64,000 bases of DNA from an uncultured Saprospiraceae bacterium (lineage in GTDB: Bacteria > Bacteroidota > Bacteroidia > Chitinophagales > Saprospiraceae), in assembly GCA_938015435.1 (NCBI GenBank), contig CALLPN010000005.1, positions 62,001 to 126,000 of the forward strand. The letters run 5' to 3'. This document shows positions 1 to 9,856 of the stretch, one piece after another. Position numbers and translations under genes: made by a program. Below the pieces are notes generated by a model. It saw only the letters and a program-made list of their open reading frames with translations, was not told the origin of the DNA and ran no database searches. Positions within the stretch are counted from its first letter, which is position 1. Every line of letters begins with the position of its first letter.

Positions 1-2334
1 GTAGCCAAAGAGATCGCCAACGTATTGGGGGCGAAGTCTCGTAAAGATGGCTACTATGAAGGTAATGGATATCAGGTGACATGGACATTTGGTCATTTCT
101 GTGAGCTCAATGCTCCTCACGACTATAATGAACGTTGGAAACGCTGGGACTTGGATACTTTGCCTATGCTTCCAGAACGATTTGATACGAGAGTCAAAAA
201 CGATGCTGGTGTCAAAAAGCAATTTAAAATAGTAAAGAAGCTATTCTCCAAGGCTGAGATTGTAATCAACTGTGGTGATGCAGGCCAAGAGGGAGAATTA
301 ATACAGAGATGGGTAATCAATCAAGCCAATTATAAAGGGCCTGTAGATCGACTATGGATATCATCATTGACCACGGAGGCTATTAGAGGAGGTTTTAAGA
401 ATATCAGACCAGCCTCAGAATTTGATAATCTGTATTATGCAGGAAGCTCTAGAGCTATCGGTGATTGGCTGTTGGGTATGAATGCCACAAGACTATATAC
501 GCTTAAGTATGGAGGTTATAAGCAAGTGCTTTCGATAGGTCGAGTACAGACGCCGACATTGGCGATGTTAGTAGATCGATATCATGAGATAGAAAATTTT
601 ATACCTAAGCCATATTGGGAATTAGGTACGATATATCGAGATACTCAATTCAATAATACGGAAGGGAAGTTCTTTAAAAAGGAAGATGGTGAGAAGCTCT
701 TTAATCAAGTGAAAGGGAAAGATCTTCATATCACTAAAATCGAAAAGAAAGACGGTAAAGAATACGCACCTAAGCTTTTTGACTTGACTGGACTGCAAGT
801 ATATTGCAACAATAAATTTAACTACACTGCGGAGACGACACTCAAGATAGTGCAGAAGCTATATGAGATGAAAGTCGTATCGTATCCAAGAGTGGATACC
901 GTATTTCTTCCTAATGATATGTATCCTAAGATTACTGGAATCCTCAAAGGGCTGAAGAGCTATGCGCAATATACTGAGTCACTTATCGGTAAGAAAATCA
1001 GAAAATCCTCTAAGGTATTTAATGATAAAAAAGTCACAGATCACCATGCCATCATTCCTACAGGAGAACAGAAATCACTCAGCTTAGATCAATCCAAAGT
1101 TTACGATGCGATCGTAAGAAGATTCATTGCAGTATTTTACCCTGATTGTAAAGTCGCTAAGACACAAGTAGATGCTGAAGTAGCAGAAGTAAAGTTTGTA
1201 GCCAAAGGAAAGCAAATCATAGATGAAGGCTGGAGGGTTTTATTTCCTAAGAAGAAAAAATCTGTCCTTGATCAAAATGATGAAAAGAAAGGAGAGGAAG
1301 AAAAACTGCTCCCTGCATTCGTTGAAGGGGAAAGTGGTCCGCATGAGCCTAATTTCGTAGAGAAAGTTACAAAGCCTCCAAAGAACTATACTGAGGCCTC
1401 TTTACTACGAGCTATGGAGACTGCAGGGAAACAAGTAGATGACGAAGAACTTAGAGATCTGATGAAAGCGAATGGGATCGGTCGACCGTCTACCAGAGCC
1501 AATATTATAGAGACACTCTTTCGAAGGAAATATGCTCAGCGCCGCAAGAAGCAACTGATTCCTACAGAAGTCGGAATCCAACTCATAGGTACGATCCAAA
1601 ATAAGTTACTGAAGTCTGCCGAGCTTACTGGACAGTGGGAAAAGCAACTCAAGGATATCGAGAATGGTGATTTTAGTGCGGGCAAATTTATACATCAGAT
1701 GAAGCAGATGGTAGAGGAGTTAGTTACGGAAGTAAGGATGGAAAAGGTAACTACCAAATTTAGCGCACAGACGCAAAGCACTGCAAAAAGTGGAGTCAAA
1801 CGAGGCAACTCATGGGGTAAAAAAACAGAAGCCGCTAGCAAAGCCAAAGTACCAAAGAAAACGATAACTGAAATAACTTGCCCGAAATGTAATCAAGGGC
1901 AAATACTCAAAGGGAAATCTAGCTATGGATGTACTCAATGGAAGTCTGGTTGTGATATGAGAATACCGTTTAACTATCTGGATAAAAAGCTTACAGATAA
2001 TCAAGTCAAAAGACTGATAGAAAAGAAAGCCACGACTAAGCTTAAAGGCTTCATGGTAAATGGTCAAAAAGTAGAAGGTATCATTAAACTCTCTGCACAA
2101 GGGCAATTAGAATTTGAAAATAAAACAGCTGCCAAGCAGGCGCATAAAGACAACTCTATGCCTCCATGCCCTAAGTGCAAGATAGGTAAGATTATGCGTG
2201 GAAAGACAGCCTATGGATGTACAGAATGGAAGTCTGGATGCGATTTTAGATTTACATTCCAACAGATCAAAGAGAAAGCGCAGGGTAGGGAATTGAGTTC
2301 TGGATTAGTATTGCGAATTATGAATGGTGGTTGA
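1..2334 (+). CDS. topB: DNA topoisomerase III (5' end outside window)
   Basis: Type IA topoisomerase that passes one DNA strand through a break in another during decatenation and recombination intermediate processing. The frame is open from base 1 and begins VAKEIANVLGAK, which is typical internal N-terminal sequence, so only a few residues and the start codon are missing. In fragment numbering the TOPRIM acidic motif DAGQEGE is near residue 93, GRVQTPTL near 180, the catalytic tyrosine in SYPRVDT at 295, and DHHAIIPTG near 347. The C-terminus has two related four-cysteine zinc-ribbon modules starting CPKC at about 627 and 723, each with a YGCTxWKSGCD core, so the tail is a duplicated DNA-binding finger. 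A Lys-rich linker precedes the fingers. It is nearly full length (777 visible residues). The family is certain. The split between topB and other type IA subgroups rests on the absence of a long TopA-like tail. Confidence 0.96.
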   Translation, partial: VAKEIANVLGAKSRKDGYYEGNGYQVTWTFGHFCELNAPHDYNERWKRWDLDTLPMLPERFDTRVKNDAGVKKQFKIVKKLFSKAEIVINCGDAGQEGELIQRWVINQANYKGPVDRLWISSLTTEAIRGGFKNIRPASEFDNLYYAGSSRAIGDWLLGMNATRLYTLKYGGYKQVLSIGRVQTPTLAMLVDRYHEIENFIPKPYWELGTIYRDTQFNNTEGKFFKKEDGEKLFNQVKGKDLHITKIEKKDGKEYAPKLFDLTGLQVYCNNKFNYTAETTLKIVQKLYEMKVVSYPRVDTVFLPNDMYPKITGILKGLKSYAQYTESLIGKKIRKSSKVFNDKKVTDHHAIIPTGEQKSLSLDQSKVYDAIVRRFIAVFYPDCKVAKTQVDAEVAEVKFVAKGKQIIDEGWRVLFPKKKKSVLDQNDEKKGEEEKLLPAFVEGESGPHEPNFVEKVTKPPKNYTEASLLRAMETAGKQVDDEELRDLMKANGIGRPSTRANIIETLFRRKYAQRRKKQLIPTEVGIQLIGTIQNKLLKSAELTGQWEKQLKDIENGDFSAGKFIHQMKQMVEELVTEVRMEKVTTKFSAQTQSTAKSGVKRGNSWGKKTEAASKAKVPKKTITEITCPKCNQGQILKGKSSYGCTQWKSGCDMRIPFNYLDKKLTDNQVKRLIEKKATTKLKGFMVNGQKVEGIIKLSAQGQLEFENKTAAKQAHKDNSMPPCPKCKIGKIMRGKTAYGCTEWKSGCDFRFTFQQIKEKAQGRELSSGLVLRIMNGG

Positions 2335-2422
2335 TGCAGAATCCTCACTTACCCTTACATTCTTAGTATTTGGGTTTTATAGTTTGGGAAGTTGAATATT
2401 AAAATGCTATTTTTAGAGGGAA

Positions 2423-2445
2423 GGAATGCGATTAGAATGCATTCC
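2423..2445 (+). other. 7-bp inverted repeat upstream of TPR gene
   Basis: GGAATGC at 2423-2429 and GCATTCC at 2439-2445 form a perfect 7-bp inverted repeat with a 9-base loop, 34 bases before the ATG of the TPR gene. It could be a leader hairpin or an operator. No T-run follows, so it is not a convincing terminator for topB. Function unknown. Confidence 0.3.
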
Positions 2446-2479
2446 AATATTTATTAGACTTTAAATTATAAGAATAGTT

Positions 2480-3499
2480 ATGAATAGTTTTAGAAGTTTT
2501 GGATTGTCTTGCTTCGTTTTTTTACTCACATTCAACATCCTCGCTCAGTCATCCATTGAGGACTTTGTAAAAGAAGGTATTAAATATCACGATAGTGGCG
2601 ATTATGATAAAGCGATTGATACCTATGAGAAAGCATTGAAGTTGGATTCTAAATCTACTCTTGCTAATTACGAAATATCGTTGAGCTACTTTACTAAAGG
2701 TGATTATAAAAAGGCGATAAAGTACTCGGATAAAGTGATTAAACAAGATAAGGAGTACATGGTAGAATCTTACTTGACAAAAGGATCATCTTTAGATTTA
2801 TTGGGTAAGACAAAGAAATCAATTAAATTATTTGAAAAGGCAATAAAGGAAACTAAAGGTCATTATCTATTACATTACAATTTAGCACTTAATCATTTCA
2901 AATTAGATAATTTAAAATTAGCAGAGCAAAGTGTATTGCAAGCGATAGGAATGAATTCAAGTCATTCTAGTAGCCACTTAATGTTGGCGAATATTCATAG
3001 TTCACAAAAGCATACCGTCCAGGCCTCATTGGCGGCTCATTACTTCTTGTTTCTAGAGCCTAATACTAGCAGATCATTGGATGCTCTGACTTTGCTTAAA
3101 GCCAATTTTGAAGGGAATGTATCTACGGATAAAGACGACCCTAATACGACCCTTATTAATTTGTCGGATGACGATGGATCGGAGTTTCGTATGGCTGAGC
3201 TAATGATGTCTATGATTGTGGCAACCAACAATTCTGAAGAACATGAGGGAAAGAGTGAAGATGAATTGTTTGTCGTTAACACAGAATCTTTTTTTAGTTT
3301 TATTGGTGAGTCTAATAGTGACGGGAATAAAGGTGTTTGGTGGGATCTATACGTTCATTTTTTCTATGACTTATCGAAGAGTGATCACTTGGAAACGTAT
3401 TGTAAATACATCACTCAATCAAAATTAACTAGCGATTCATGGCTCAACGACAACGAAGATAAACTTGCGTCATTTGATAATTGGCTTAAGGGTAATTAA
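2480..3499 (+). CDS. Secreted tetratricopeptide-repeat protein
   Basis: A 339-residue protein beginning with a Sec signal peptide (hydrophobic core about residues 8-21, cleavage near LAQS). About four TPR units follow between residues 25 and 160. They show the usual spacing of small and aromatic residues, for example GDYDKAIDTYEKALKLD and GDYKKAIKYSDKVI. The C-terminal 150 residues are not clearly TPR and match no family I recognise. TPR domains are protein-protein interaction scaffolds, and the signal peptide puts this one in the periplasm or on the outer membrane. It stands alone between topB and an amidase with gaps on both sides, so it is probably a single transcription unit. Partner and role cannot be read from the sequence. 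The start is the ATG directly before the signal peptide. Confidence 0.85.
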   Translation: MNSFRSFGLSCFVFLLTFNILAQSSIEDFVKEGIKYHDSGDYDKAIDTYEKALKLDSKSTLANYEISLSYFTKGDYKKAIKYSDKVIKQDKEYMVESYLTKGSSLDLLGKTKKSIKLFEKAIKETKGHYLLHYNLALNHFKLDNLKLAEQSVLQAIGMNSSHSSSHLMLANIHSSQKHTVQASLAAHYFLFLEPNTSRSLDALTLLKANFEGNVSTDKDDPNTTLINLSDDDGSEFRMAELMMSMIVATNNSEEHEGKSEDELFVVNTESFFSFIGESNSDGNKGVWWDLYVHFFYDLSKSDHLETYCKYITQSKLTSDSWLNDNEDKLASFDNWLKGN

Positions 3500-3585
3500 A
3501 TGTTTTAATGTTTTCGTACCAAGGACGATATCAATAATCTGTTATTATAAAATTGAAGTTCAATAAAGAGTAATACTCAAGAGAA

Positions 3586-5013
3586 ATGAATATAACTGAC
3601 CTTTCTGATGCAACCATATTGTTGACCCAATTACGTAATGGGACTATTACATCAGAAAGCTTAGTCAAGGATCATCTCAAAAGACTTAATGATCTTCAAC
3701 CTTCGGTAAACGGAGCAACCAATATATATAATAAAGTAGCTATAGAGCAAGCCAGAGAATTGGATTTGAATGGTGATAAATCATTACCTCTTTTTGGTTT
3801 GCCATGTAGTGTCAAAGAAACGTTTGACATAGCAGGTGAGGATGTAACAGCAGGATCTATTCGACGTATTCCGACTCACAGTGATGAGGATGCAGTGATG
3901 GTAAGTCGTCTTCGTAAAGCGGGCGCTGTATTGATCGCAAGAAGTAATATTCCTGAATTTGCTATGACTGGAGAAAATACGAACCTCAGATTTGGAAGAT
4001 GTAATAATCCACATGATGTAACTAGGGTAGCAGGAGGATCTTCTGGTGGAGAAGGGGCATTGGTAGGTTCAGGATCAACTGTATTTGGTCTTGGTTCGGA
4101 TATATTGGGATCAATCAGGATACCAGCAGCTCTTTGTGGAACGGTAGGATTCAAAGCTCATTCTCAGGCTATAGTCTCTAAAGGTACTTGGCCAAAAATT
4201 AGTACAAGTTTGAAAAGTTGGTTGGGTTATGGTCCATTATGTCGCTCGGTAAGAGATGCCCAACTTATCTATAATGTAATCGCAAAAAGGCCTTGTGCTG
4301 AGACGGATTGTTTATTTGAAAACCTTATTATTCCAGAAGGTTTTCCTATTACGTATAAACAAAGTATAATAAAAGAAGCGGTAGATGTTGCGAGACAATC
4401 AGTAATTGAAAAAGGAGTAAAGTCTAAATCAATTCTATTCGATGATGTTCCAAAGTTGTTTTTGAAAATCGCCAAAATTATTCATAACGAATTTTATGAT
4501 AACTGGATTAAAGATTTGTCAAGTAATAAGAAGTATGGACGATTTTCTCCTTTGAAAGAATTTGTAAAAAGTTTGTTCGGTAAATCTACTATAGATAAAG
4601 GATTATTAAAATGGATTCTTTTGAAGCCTATTATGAAATCTAGAAGTGGAGAAAAGGCTAAAGAAATTGAAGATTCATTCATAGTCGCTCGGATTAAATA
4701 TCAAAATATAATCGGTAAGGATAGCGTCATTATTTTACCAGCATTAGGATTGGTAGCTCCTAAGCACAATGTATTCAATCGAATATCATTGTTGGACCCA
4801 AGAGTCAATGGGTTATTCACGTCAAATACCTTAGCCAATTATTTAGACCTGTCGGCGATCTGTGTTCCGGCATGGAAATATTGTGATCCCAAAACAGGAT
4901 TACCCGCTAGTGTCTTATTGCTATGTGTGCCTGGTCAAGAAGATCGCTTATTTGCGACGGCTAGAGTTGTAGAAGAAGCACTGAATCCAATTAGTCGATT
5001 AACATCAAAATAA
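3586..5013 (+). CDS. Amidase signature family enzyme
   Basis: A 475-residue amidase-signature hydrolase. The Ser-cisSer-Lys triad is readable: Lys77 in CSVKET, the bridging Ser152 in AGGSSGGEGA, and the nucleophile Ser176 in SDILGSIRIPAA. The usual GGSIR context is altered to LGSIR, a mild deviation next to the nucleophile. Members hydrolyse amides such as fatty-acid amides, aryl amides or Glu-tRNA(Gln)-linked substrates. No GatB or GatC is next to it and the C-terminus does not resemble GatA, so a free-standing amidase acting on small molecules is more likely. There is no signal peptide, so it is probably cytoplasmic. The substrate is unknown. The ATG at 3586 fits the family N-terminus. Confidence 0.9.
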   Translation: MNITDLSDATILLTQLRNGTITSESLVKDHLKRLNDLQPSVNGATNIYNKVAIEQARELDLNGDKSLPLFGLPCSVKETFDIAGEDVTAGSIRRIPTHSDEDAVMVSRLRKAGAVLIARSNIPEFAMTGENTNLRFGRCNNPHDVTRVAGGSSGGEGALVGSGSTVFGLGSDILGSIRIPAALCGTVGFKAHSQAIVSKGTWPKISTSLKSWLGYGPLCRSVRDAQLIYNVIAKRPCAETDCLFENLIIPEGFPITYKQSIIKEAVDVARQSVIEKGVKSKSILFDDVPKLFLKIAKIIHNEFYDNWIKDLSSNKKYGRFSPLKEFVKSLFGKSTIDKGLLKWILLKPIMKSRSGEKAKEIEDSFIVARIKYQNIIGKDSVIILPALGLVAPKHNVFNRISLLDPRVNGLFTSNTLANYLDLSAICVPAWKYCDPKTGLPASVLLLCVPGQEDRLFATARVVEEALNPISRLTSK

Positions 5014-5161
5014 GTTTGATAGATGTAATGAAATATCTTTAGAGGCTAAATCCGATTGAATTAATTGGACGTGCAAAGATGGCAATCATAAGCTAACTTC
5101 AGTTTTTTTTAAATCACTTCAATATGTATTTGATTATATTAGCAGCACAACTATTATATAT

Positions 5162-7417
5162 ATGAAGATTTTTTACACTCTTGTATTCGTTCTTTTCTTA
5201 ATGAAGGTTAGTGCTCAAGACCGATTTATACAAGGCACGGTCTTAGATGCAGATACTCAAGAAACATTAATCGGAGCAAACGTAAGTTACAATGAAGGCA
5301 ATACCATTACGGACTCTGAGGGTAAGTATATCATCTTTACTGAGCAAGAATCAATCTTAATTACAATTAGTTATATTGGTTATACGACTAAGTCTTTTAC
5401 TCAGCAGTATGGTACAAAAGATCAAGTCTTTGAGCTTTTGTCGCGGTCAACGATACTTGATCAAATGACTGTAACTGCGAGTAAGTACGAACAGCGTGTA
5501 AGCGAATCTACAGTATCAATAGAAGTACTCCAATCGGATTACATATCTAGTACTAATGCTTCTTCAGCTGAAGATGTCTTGGACAAAGTTCCTGGAGTAC
5601 AGATGGTAGATGGTCAAGCCAATATTAGAGGTGGATCAGGGTTTTCATATGGTGCAGGGAGTAGAGTTTTGCTTCTTGTAGATGATATGCCTGCCTTACA
5701 AGTAGATGCTGGGTTTCCTAATTGGAATGATTTACCGATCGAGGCTACCGAACAAGTAGAGATTGTCAAAGGCGCTTCATCTTCTCTTTATGGATCATCG
5801 GCATTGAATGGTATAATAAATCTGCGTAGGATTAAGCCGGGAGTCAAACCCAAAACAGAACTTTCTGTTTCAGCAACTACATATAGCGATCCTAGTGATC
5901 CTGATGAATATGGTAAGAAATGGTTTGACGATGATAATCGCCCTAATGGAAAGCAAGTTACTGCTATGCATGCTCGTAAGTTTGGTGATTTAGATCTTAT
6001 GGTACATGGTCTTTATCGAAAACTTGATAGTTGGAATAAGGATACTTATGAAGATAGATATCGTATGGGATTTACAAGTAGTTATAGAATGAATGACAAG
6101 TGGTTATTTAGTCTTAGTTCGGTCTATAACAAATTAGATAATGCAAGTTTTTTTATTTGGAATACAGCACTTGATGGTATTTATACTCCATTTACTAATT
6201 CGATTACAAGTAGTAATAGTAAGAGATATTACATCGATCCAACAGTTAAGTATTTTGCAGGTAACGGAGACATTCATACCCTTCGATCAAGATATTCGAG
6301 AGTAGATAATAATAACAATAACGATCAAGGAAATACATCCAATACATATTTTGGTGAGTATCAATATCAAACTACTTTACCAGCCGAGATCAAATTCGTT
6401 GGCGGTGTAGCATTAATGCACGGAACAAGTGATTCCGAATTGTTTGGGGATACCACATTTGTGGCTAAGAACAATGCAGTCTATGGGCAAATAGAAAAGT
6501 CAATCGGTAAACTTGGAATGACTGCAGGATTAAGATATGAGTATAACGAACAGCAAACCCCAGAGTCCTTTAATGGATTTAGTATTCCAGATGGTTTAAT
6601 ATCTGATGGTGAAGTGATATCGAGATTGGGACTAAATTATAAGTTGGCAGAGTATTCAAATTTAAGAGCTTCCTTTGGTCAAGGATATAGATTTCCAACT
6701 ATCACAGAGAGGTTTATCGTGACTTCGTTTTCTAGTTTTAGTATATACCCTAATCCTGATCTCGTTCCAGAAAAAGGTTGGACGGCAGAGATTGGGATGA
6801 AACAAGGCGTGAGGTTGTTGGGGATAGAAGGGTATATCGATGCTGCTGTATTCTATCAGAGATATCAGGACATGACAGAGTTTACATTAGTTACTCAACC
6901 ATCATTAGGTTTTCAATCTCAGAATATTGGCAATACGACTATTAAAGGATTTGAATTGTCTTTGGTGGGTAAAGCTCAGGTATGGCAAATACCAATACGG
7001 ATATTTGGTGGATATACATACATCGATCCAACGTATGATGACTTCAATGAAAGGTTACAAGCTTCATCTACATCGGATGTGAATGTACTTAAGTATAGGA
7101 CAAAACATAACGCCAAAGTAGATTTGGAAGCCTCGTTCAAAGGTGTAGCCCTTGGAATAGCCTACAATCGTACCAGTCATATGTTAGCGATAGATAGTCC
7201 TTTTCAATTGTTGCCGGGCCCACAGATAGGTGAATATAGAGATCTTAACAATCAAGGATATAATATTCTTAATGTGAGGGCGAGTTATGAATGGAAGGCA
7301 TTGAAGTTTTCGTTCTTAATTGACAATCTCAATAATGTAGAATATACTCAAAGGCCAGGGAAGCTAGAAGCTCCTCGAAGTATGACTTTTAGATTAGATT
7401 ATCGTTTAGGAAATTAA
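5162..7417 (+). CDS. TonB-dependent outer-membrane receptor
   Basis: A 751-residue outer-membrane transporter. It has a Sec signal peptide (residues 1-18, ending VSAQ), then a carboxypeptidase-regulatory-like beta domain (about 22-95, containing GTVLDADTQETLIGANV). This extension is typical of Bacteroidota receptors. The plug domain follows at about 105-225, with ASSAEDVLDKVPGVQMVDG, NIRGGSGF and VEIVKGASSSLYGSSALNG. The remainder is a roughly 22-stranded barrel with many aromatic-rich strand repeats. It is shorter than SusC proteins and has no adjacent SusD, so it resembles siderophore, cobalamin or metal receptors more than polysaccharide-utilisation systems. The substrate is not determined. 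The next gene, a DUF547 protein, lies about 117 bases downstream and could be co-transcribed. Confidence 0.93.
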   Translation: MKIFYTLVFVLFLMKVSAQDRFIQGTVLDADTQETLIGANVSYNEGNTITDSEGKYIIFTEQESILITISYIGYTTKSFTQQYGTKDQVFELLSRSTILDQMTVTASKYEQRVSESTVSIEVLQSDYISSTNASSAEDVLDKVPGVQMVDGQANIRGGSGFSYGAGSRVLLLVDDMPALQVDAGFPNWNDLPIEATEQVEIVKGASSSLYGSSALNGIINLRRIKPGVKPKTELSVSATTYSDPSDPDEYGKKWFDDDNRPNGKQVTAMHARKFGDLDLMVHGLYRKLDSWNKDTYEDRYRMGFTSSYRMNDKWLFSLSSVYNKLDNASFFIWNTALDGIYTPFTNSITSSNSKRYYIDPTVKYFAGNGDIHTLRSRYSRVDNNNNNDQGNTSNTYFGEYQYQTTLPAEIKFVGGVALMHGTSDSELFGDTTFVAKNNAVYGQIEKSIGKLGMTAGLRYEYNEQQTPESFNGFSIPDGLISDGEVISRLGLNYKLAEYSNLRASFGQGYRFPTITERFIVTSFSSFSIYPNPDLVPEKGWTAEIGMKQGVRLLGIEGYIDAAVFYQRYQDMTEFTLVTQPSLGFQSQNIGNTTIKGFELSLVGKAQVWQIPIRIFGGYTYIDPTYDDFNERLQASSTSDVNVLKYRTKHNAKVDLEASFKGVALGIAYNRTSHMLAIDSPFQLLPGPQIGEYRDLNNQGYNILNVRASYEWKALKFSFLIDNLNNVEYTQRPGKLEAPRSMTFRLDYRLGN

Positions 7418-7534
7418 TATTAAGTTATATGTGTTGAGTTATTCGGCGGACGTTTTGGATGACTTATCAAGGATAAATAAAACAAATACGCTTCAGAAGT
7501 AATTATAGATAACGAATTAAACAGATTGAATAAG

Positions 7535-8440
7535 ATGAAGTTATTAATGGGAATATTATCAATTGCAGTAGGATCATTATCTGCAATGGAAGGTGAACAA
7601 AAAACTGAAAATTACGGATACTTCGAGACCAACGAAACGATAGTTACTTCGCCAGTAGAAGAAACTATCAGTAATGCGAAGGTAAGTAATTCACTAGGGG
7701 CTCAATTAATAGGATCAAATTCATCATCGAAGAAAGAAACCGTTGGAACTGTAGTGGAGGCTGAAACACCTTCCAAAAAAGACTTAGCTGCAGATGTAGA
7801 TCATTCAGCATTTGATGCTTTATTGAAGACTTACGTAAGTAATGGTGGTGATGTGGACTACGCAGGAATCAAATCCCAAGTAGCTACATTAGACAAATAT
7901 CTAGGCTTCCTATCACAAAATGTACCCACTTCTGGCTCAAATAAAAATGAAGTATTGGCTTTTTGGATAAATGCTTACAATGCCAATACTATCAAGCTTA
8001 TAGTGGATAATTATCCTGTCGCGAGTATCATGGATTTGTACGGAGGCAAAGCATTCGATAAGAAGTGGATCACCATAGGTGGAGAATCACTTTCTTTAAA
8101 TGATATTGAAAATAATAAAATCAGAGCAAAATTTAATGAACCGAGAATTCACTTTGCCGTTAATTGTGCCGCAAAATCATGCCCACCTTTATTAAATAAG
8201 GCATGGACAGCAGATAATGTCCAATCCAATTTAGAGTCTAGAGCTTTGGCCTTTGTAAATAATTCTACATACAATAAATTATCTTCAGCTGGGATACAGA
8301 TTAGTAAAATATTTGAATGGTATGCCAAGGATTTCCCAGTTGATATAATTAGCTATATTAATAAGTTTAGCAAGACTAAAGTTGAAGTGGGATCTAAAGT
8401 GAGTTATATAGAATATGATTGGGCTCTTAATAATAAGTAA
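7535..8440 (+). CDS. DUF547 domain protein, secreted
   Basis: A 301-residue protein from the ATG at 7535. A TTG nine bases earlier is also in frame, but the ATG sits directly before a good signal peptide (MKLLMGILSIAVGSLSA). A low-complexity Ser/Thr/Glu linker runs from about residue 20 to 85. The conserved DUF547 domain follows, with YVSNGGDVDYAGI, EVLAFWINAYNANTIKLI, PRIHFAVNCAAKSCPPL and a C-terminal FEWYAKDF. The conserved Cys pair, His and Asn residues of the family are kept. DUF547 proteins are common in Bacteroidota and proteobacterial envelopes and have no established biochemistry, although a papain-like or transglutaminase-like fold has been suggested. The location after a TonB receptor suggests an envelope role, which is inference. 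Confidence 0.88.
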   Translation: MKLLMGILSIAVGSLSAMEGEQKTENYGYFETNETIVTSPVEETISNAKVSNSLGAQLIGSNSSSKKETVGTVVEAETPSKKDLAADVDHSAFDALLKTYVSNGGDVDYAGIKSQVATLDKYLGFLSQNVPTSGSNKNEVLAFWINAYNANTIKLIVDNYPVASIMDLYGGKAFDKKWITIGGESLSLNDIENNKIRAKFNEPRIHFAVNCAAKSCPPLLNKAWTADNVQSNLESRALAFVNNSTYNKLSSAGIQISKIFEWYAKDFPVDIISYINKFSKTKVEVGSKVSYIEYDWALNNK

Positions 8441-8681
8441 GAAAAGAAGGATTTAATATTTGATAAATGAACCATTAGTCTTACACTTTCATTGGTGTAT
8501 TTTGCTTTTTCAAGGAGAAAACAATATTAGCAAAGTAATGGGTGCAAAATATCAAGAAAAGATAGAAGAAGATCAGACAATGCTTTAAGTAATGGTTGAT
8601 CCTTATTTATAGGAATGGATGCATAGAAGGTTTCATAGATTTCTATTAGTCGATTCTAGGTTTTCATCTTATCTTCAGTGT

Positions 8682-9626
8682 ATGAATATAATTGCACTCG
8701 ATGGGTATGCTATGAACCCAGGGGATCTATCATGGTCGCCTATAGAAGCTTTTGGATCGTTAACAGTATATGACAGAACCAGTAAGGTCGACATAGTTAG
8801 TAGATCTTTAGAAGCCGAAGTTATTATCACTAATAAGGTAAAACTTTCAAAAGACATATTAAGTCAATTGCCAAAACTTAAGTTTGTCATCATTTCCGCT
8901 ACAGGATATAATAATGTGGATGTAACAGCTTGCAATGAGCTAGGAATCGCAGTTAGTAATATAGTAGGGTACAGTAGTGAGTCAGTAACTCAGCATCTGT
9001 TTTCAGTGCTCTTATCTCATATGAGTCAAGCTGCCAAATATGAGCAAGAAGTAGCTAAAGGTAGGTGGACTGGATGTCTAGACTTTACTTTCTTTGATCA
9101 TTCGATACCATCACTCAATCAAAAGAAAATTGGAATCATAGGATTGGGTAATATAGGCAAGCAAGTGCTCGATGTATTCTTAGCTTTTGGCTGTGATGTC
9201 TATAGTTGGGATAGATCTGCTAGTCGAATAGAAGGTGTTTCGTATTTATCTTGGGAAGAATTATTGGCTGATGTAGATGTGCTGACTTTACACCTTCCGC
9301 TCAATGCAGATACCGAGTATATGATAAATTTCAATTCGTTATCAATTATGAAAGAGGACGCCATTCTGATCAATACCGCTAGAGGTGGGCACATAGATGA
9401 AGGTGATCTAGCGAATCATTTGAAGGCCAATCCTCGATTTATAGCTTTACTAGATGTAGTCAGCCAAGAACCACCTTCAGACGGAAACCCATTGATAGGA
9501 TTACCTAACTGTAAAATCACGCCACATCAAGCGTGGGCTGGATTTTCGGCAAGAACTAAGCTTATGAACTTGATGGTGGAAGCTGTGGAATATTTCTTGG
9601 TCAACCACAAAGGTACTTTGGCTTAA
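8682..9626 (+). CDS. D-2-hydroxyacid dehydrogenase (glycerate dehydrogenase-like)
   Basis: A 314-residue NAD(P)-dependent oxidoreductase. I start it at the ATG at 8682 (MNIIALDGYAMNPGD), which matches how glycerate/hydroxypyruvate reductases begin. An upstream in-frame ATG at 8619 would add 21 unrelated residues. The Rossmann motif GIIGLGNIGKQV is central. The catalytic Arg is in NTARGGHIDE, the Glu in SQEPPSDGNP, and the His in TPHQAW, so the Arg-Glu-His catalytic set is complete. The family reduces 2-keto acids such as hydroxypyruvate or glyoxylate to D-hydroxyacids. The resemblance to HprA-type enzymes makes D-glycerate/hydroxypyruvate the best guess. It is cytoplasmic. It is not obviously operonic, because about 230 bases separate it from lpxC. 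Confidence 0.92.
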   Translation: MNIIALDGYAMNPGDLSWSPIEAFGSLTVYDRTSKVDIVSRSLEAEVIITNKVKLSKDILSQLPKLKFVIISATGYNNVDVTACNELGIAVSNIVGYSSESVTQHLFSVLLSHMSQAAKYEQEVAKGRWTGCLDFTFFDHSIPSLNQKKIGIIGLGNIGKQVLDVFLAFGCDVYSWDRSASRIEGVSYLSWEELLADVDVLTLHLPLNADTEYMINFNSLSIMKEDAILINTARGGHIDEGDLANHLKANPRFIALLDVVSQEPPSDGNPLIGLPNCKITPHQAWAGFSARTKLMNLMVEAVEYFLVNHKGTLA

Positions 9627-9808
9627 ATGAGTCCAGTTTGGTATCACTAAAGGTGAATTTATTAAAAGTTTGGAAATCAAATATACAAATTGAGTAAATA
9701 CCAATTAGATCGCTTGATTAGATACTTTCTATAGAGAATAATCACCTAAAACTCTGCGATTTTATCAAGACTACGCATCCGTAATTACGCACTTTGCCTC
9801 TAAAGAGA

Positions 9809-9816
9809 TATCTTTG
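9809..9816 (+). promoter_or_regulatory. Candidate -7 box upstream of lpxC-fabZ
   Basis: TATCTTTG is an exact match to the Bacteroidota -7 consensus TAnnTTTG. It lies 40 bases before the lpxC-fabZ ATG. No TTG is seen at the expected -33 position, so the support is the -7 box and its position only. Confidence 0.4.
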
Positions 9817-9856
9817 CACAAGATAAATTAAGACCAATAGCCAAAGAGTCATTTGT

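Noticed and set aside
2408..2415. TATTTTTA as a -7 box for the TPR gene
   Set aside because: It matches TAnnTTTG in only 7 of 8 positions within very AT-rich sequence, with a TTG spaced 21 bases upstream. Such near matches are expected by chance.
8538..8588. 16-codon open frame (MGAKYQEKIEEDQTML) before the dehydrogenase gene
   Set aside because: Too short, no conservation evidence, and similar short frames occur by chance. Kept as intergenic sequence.
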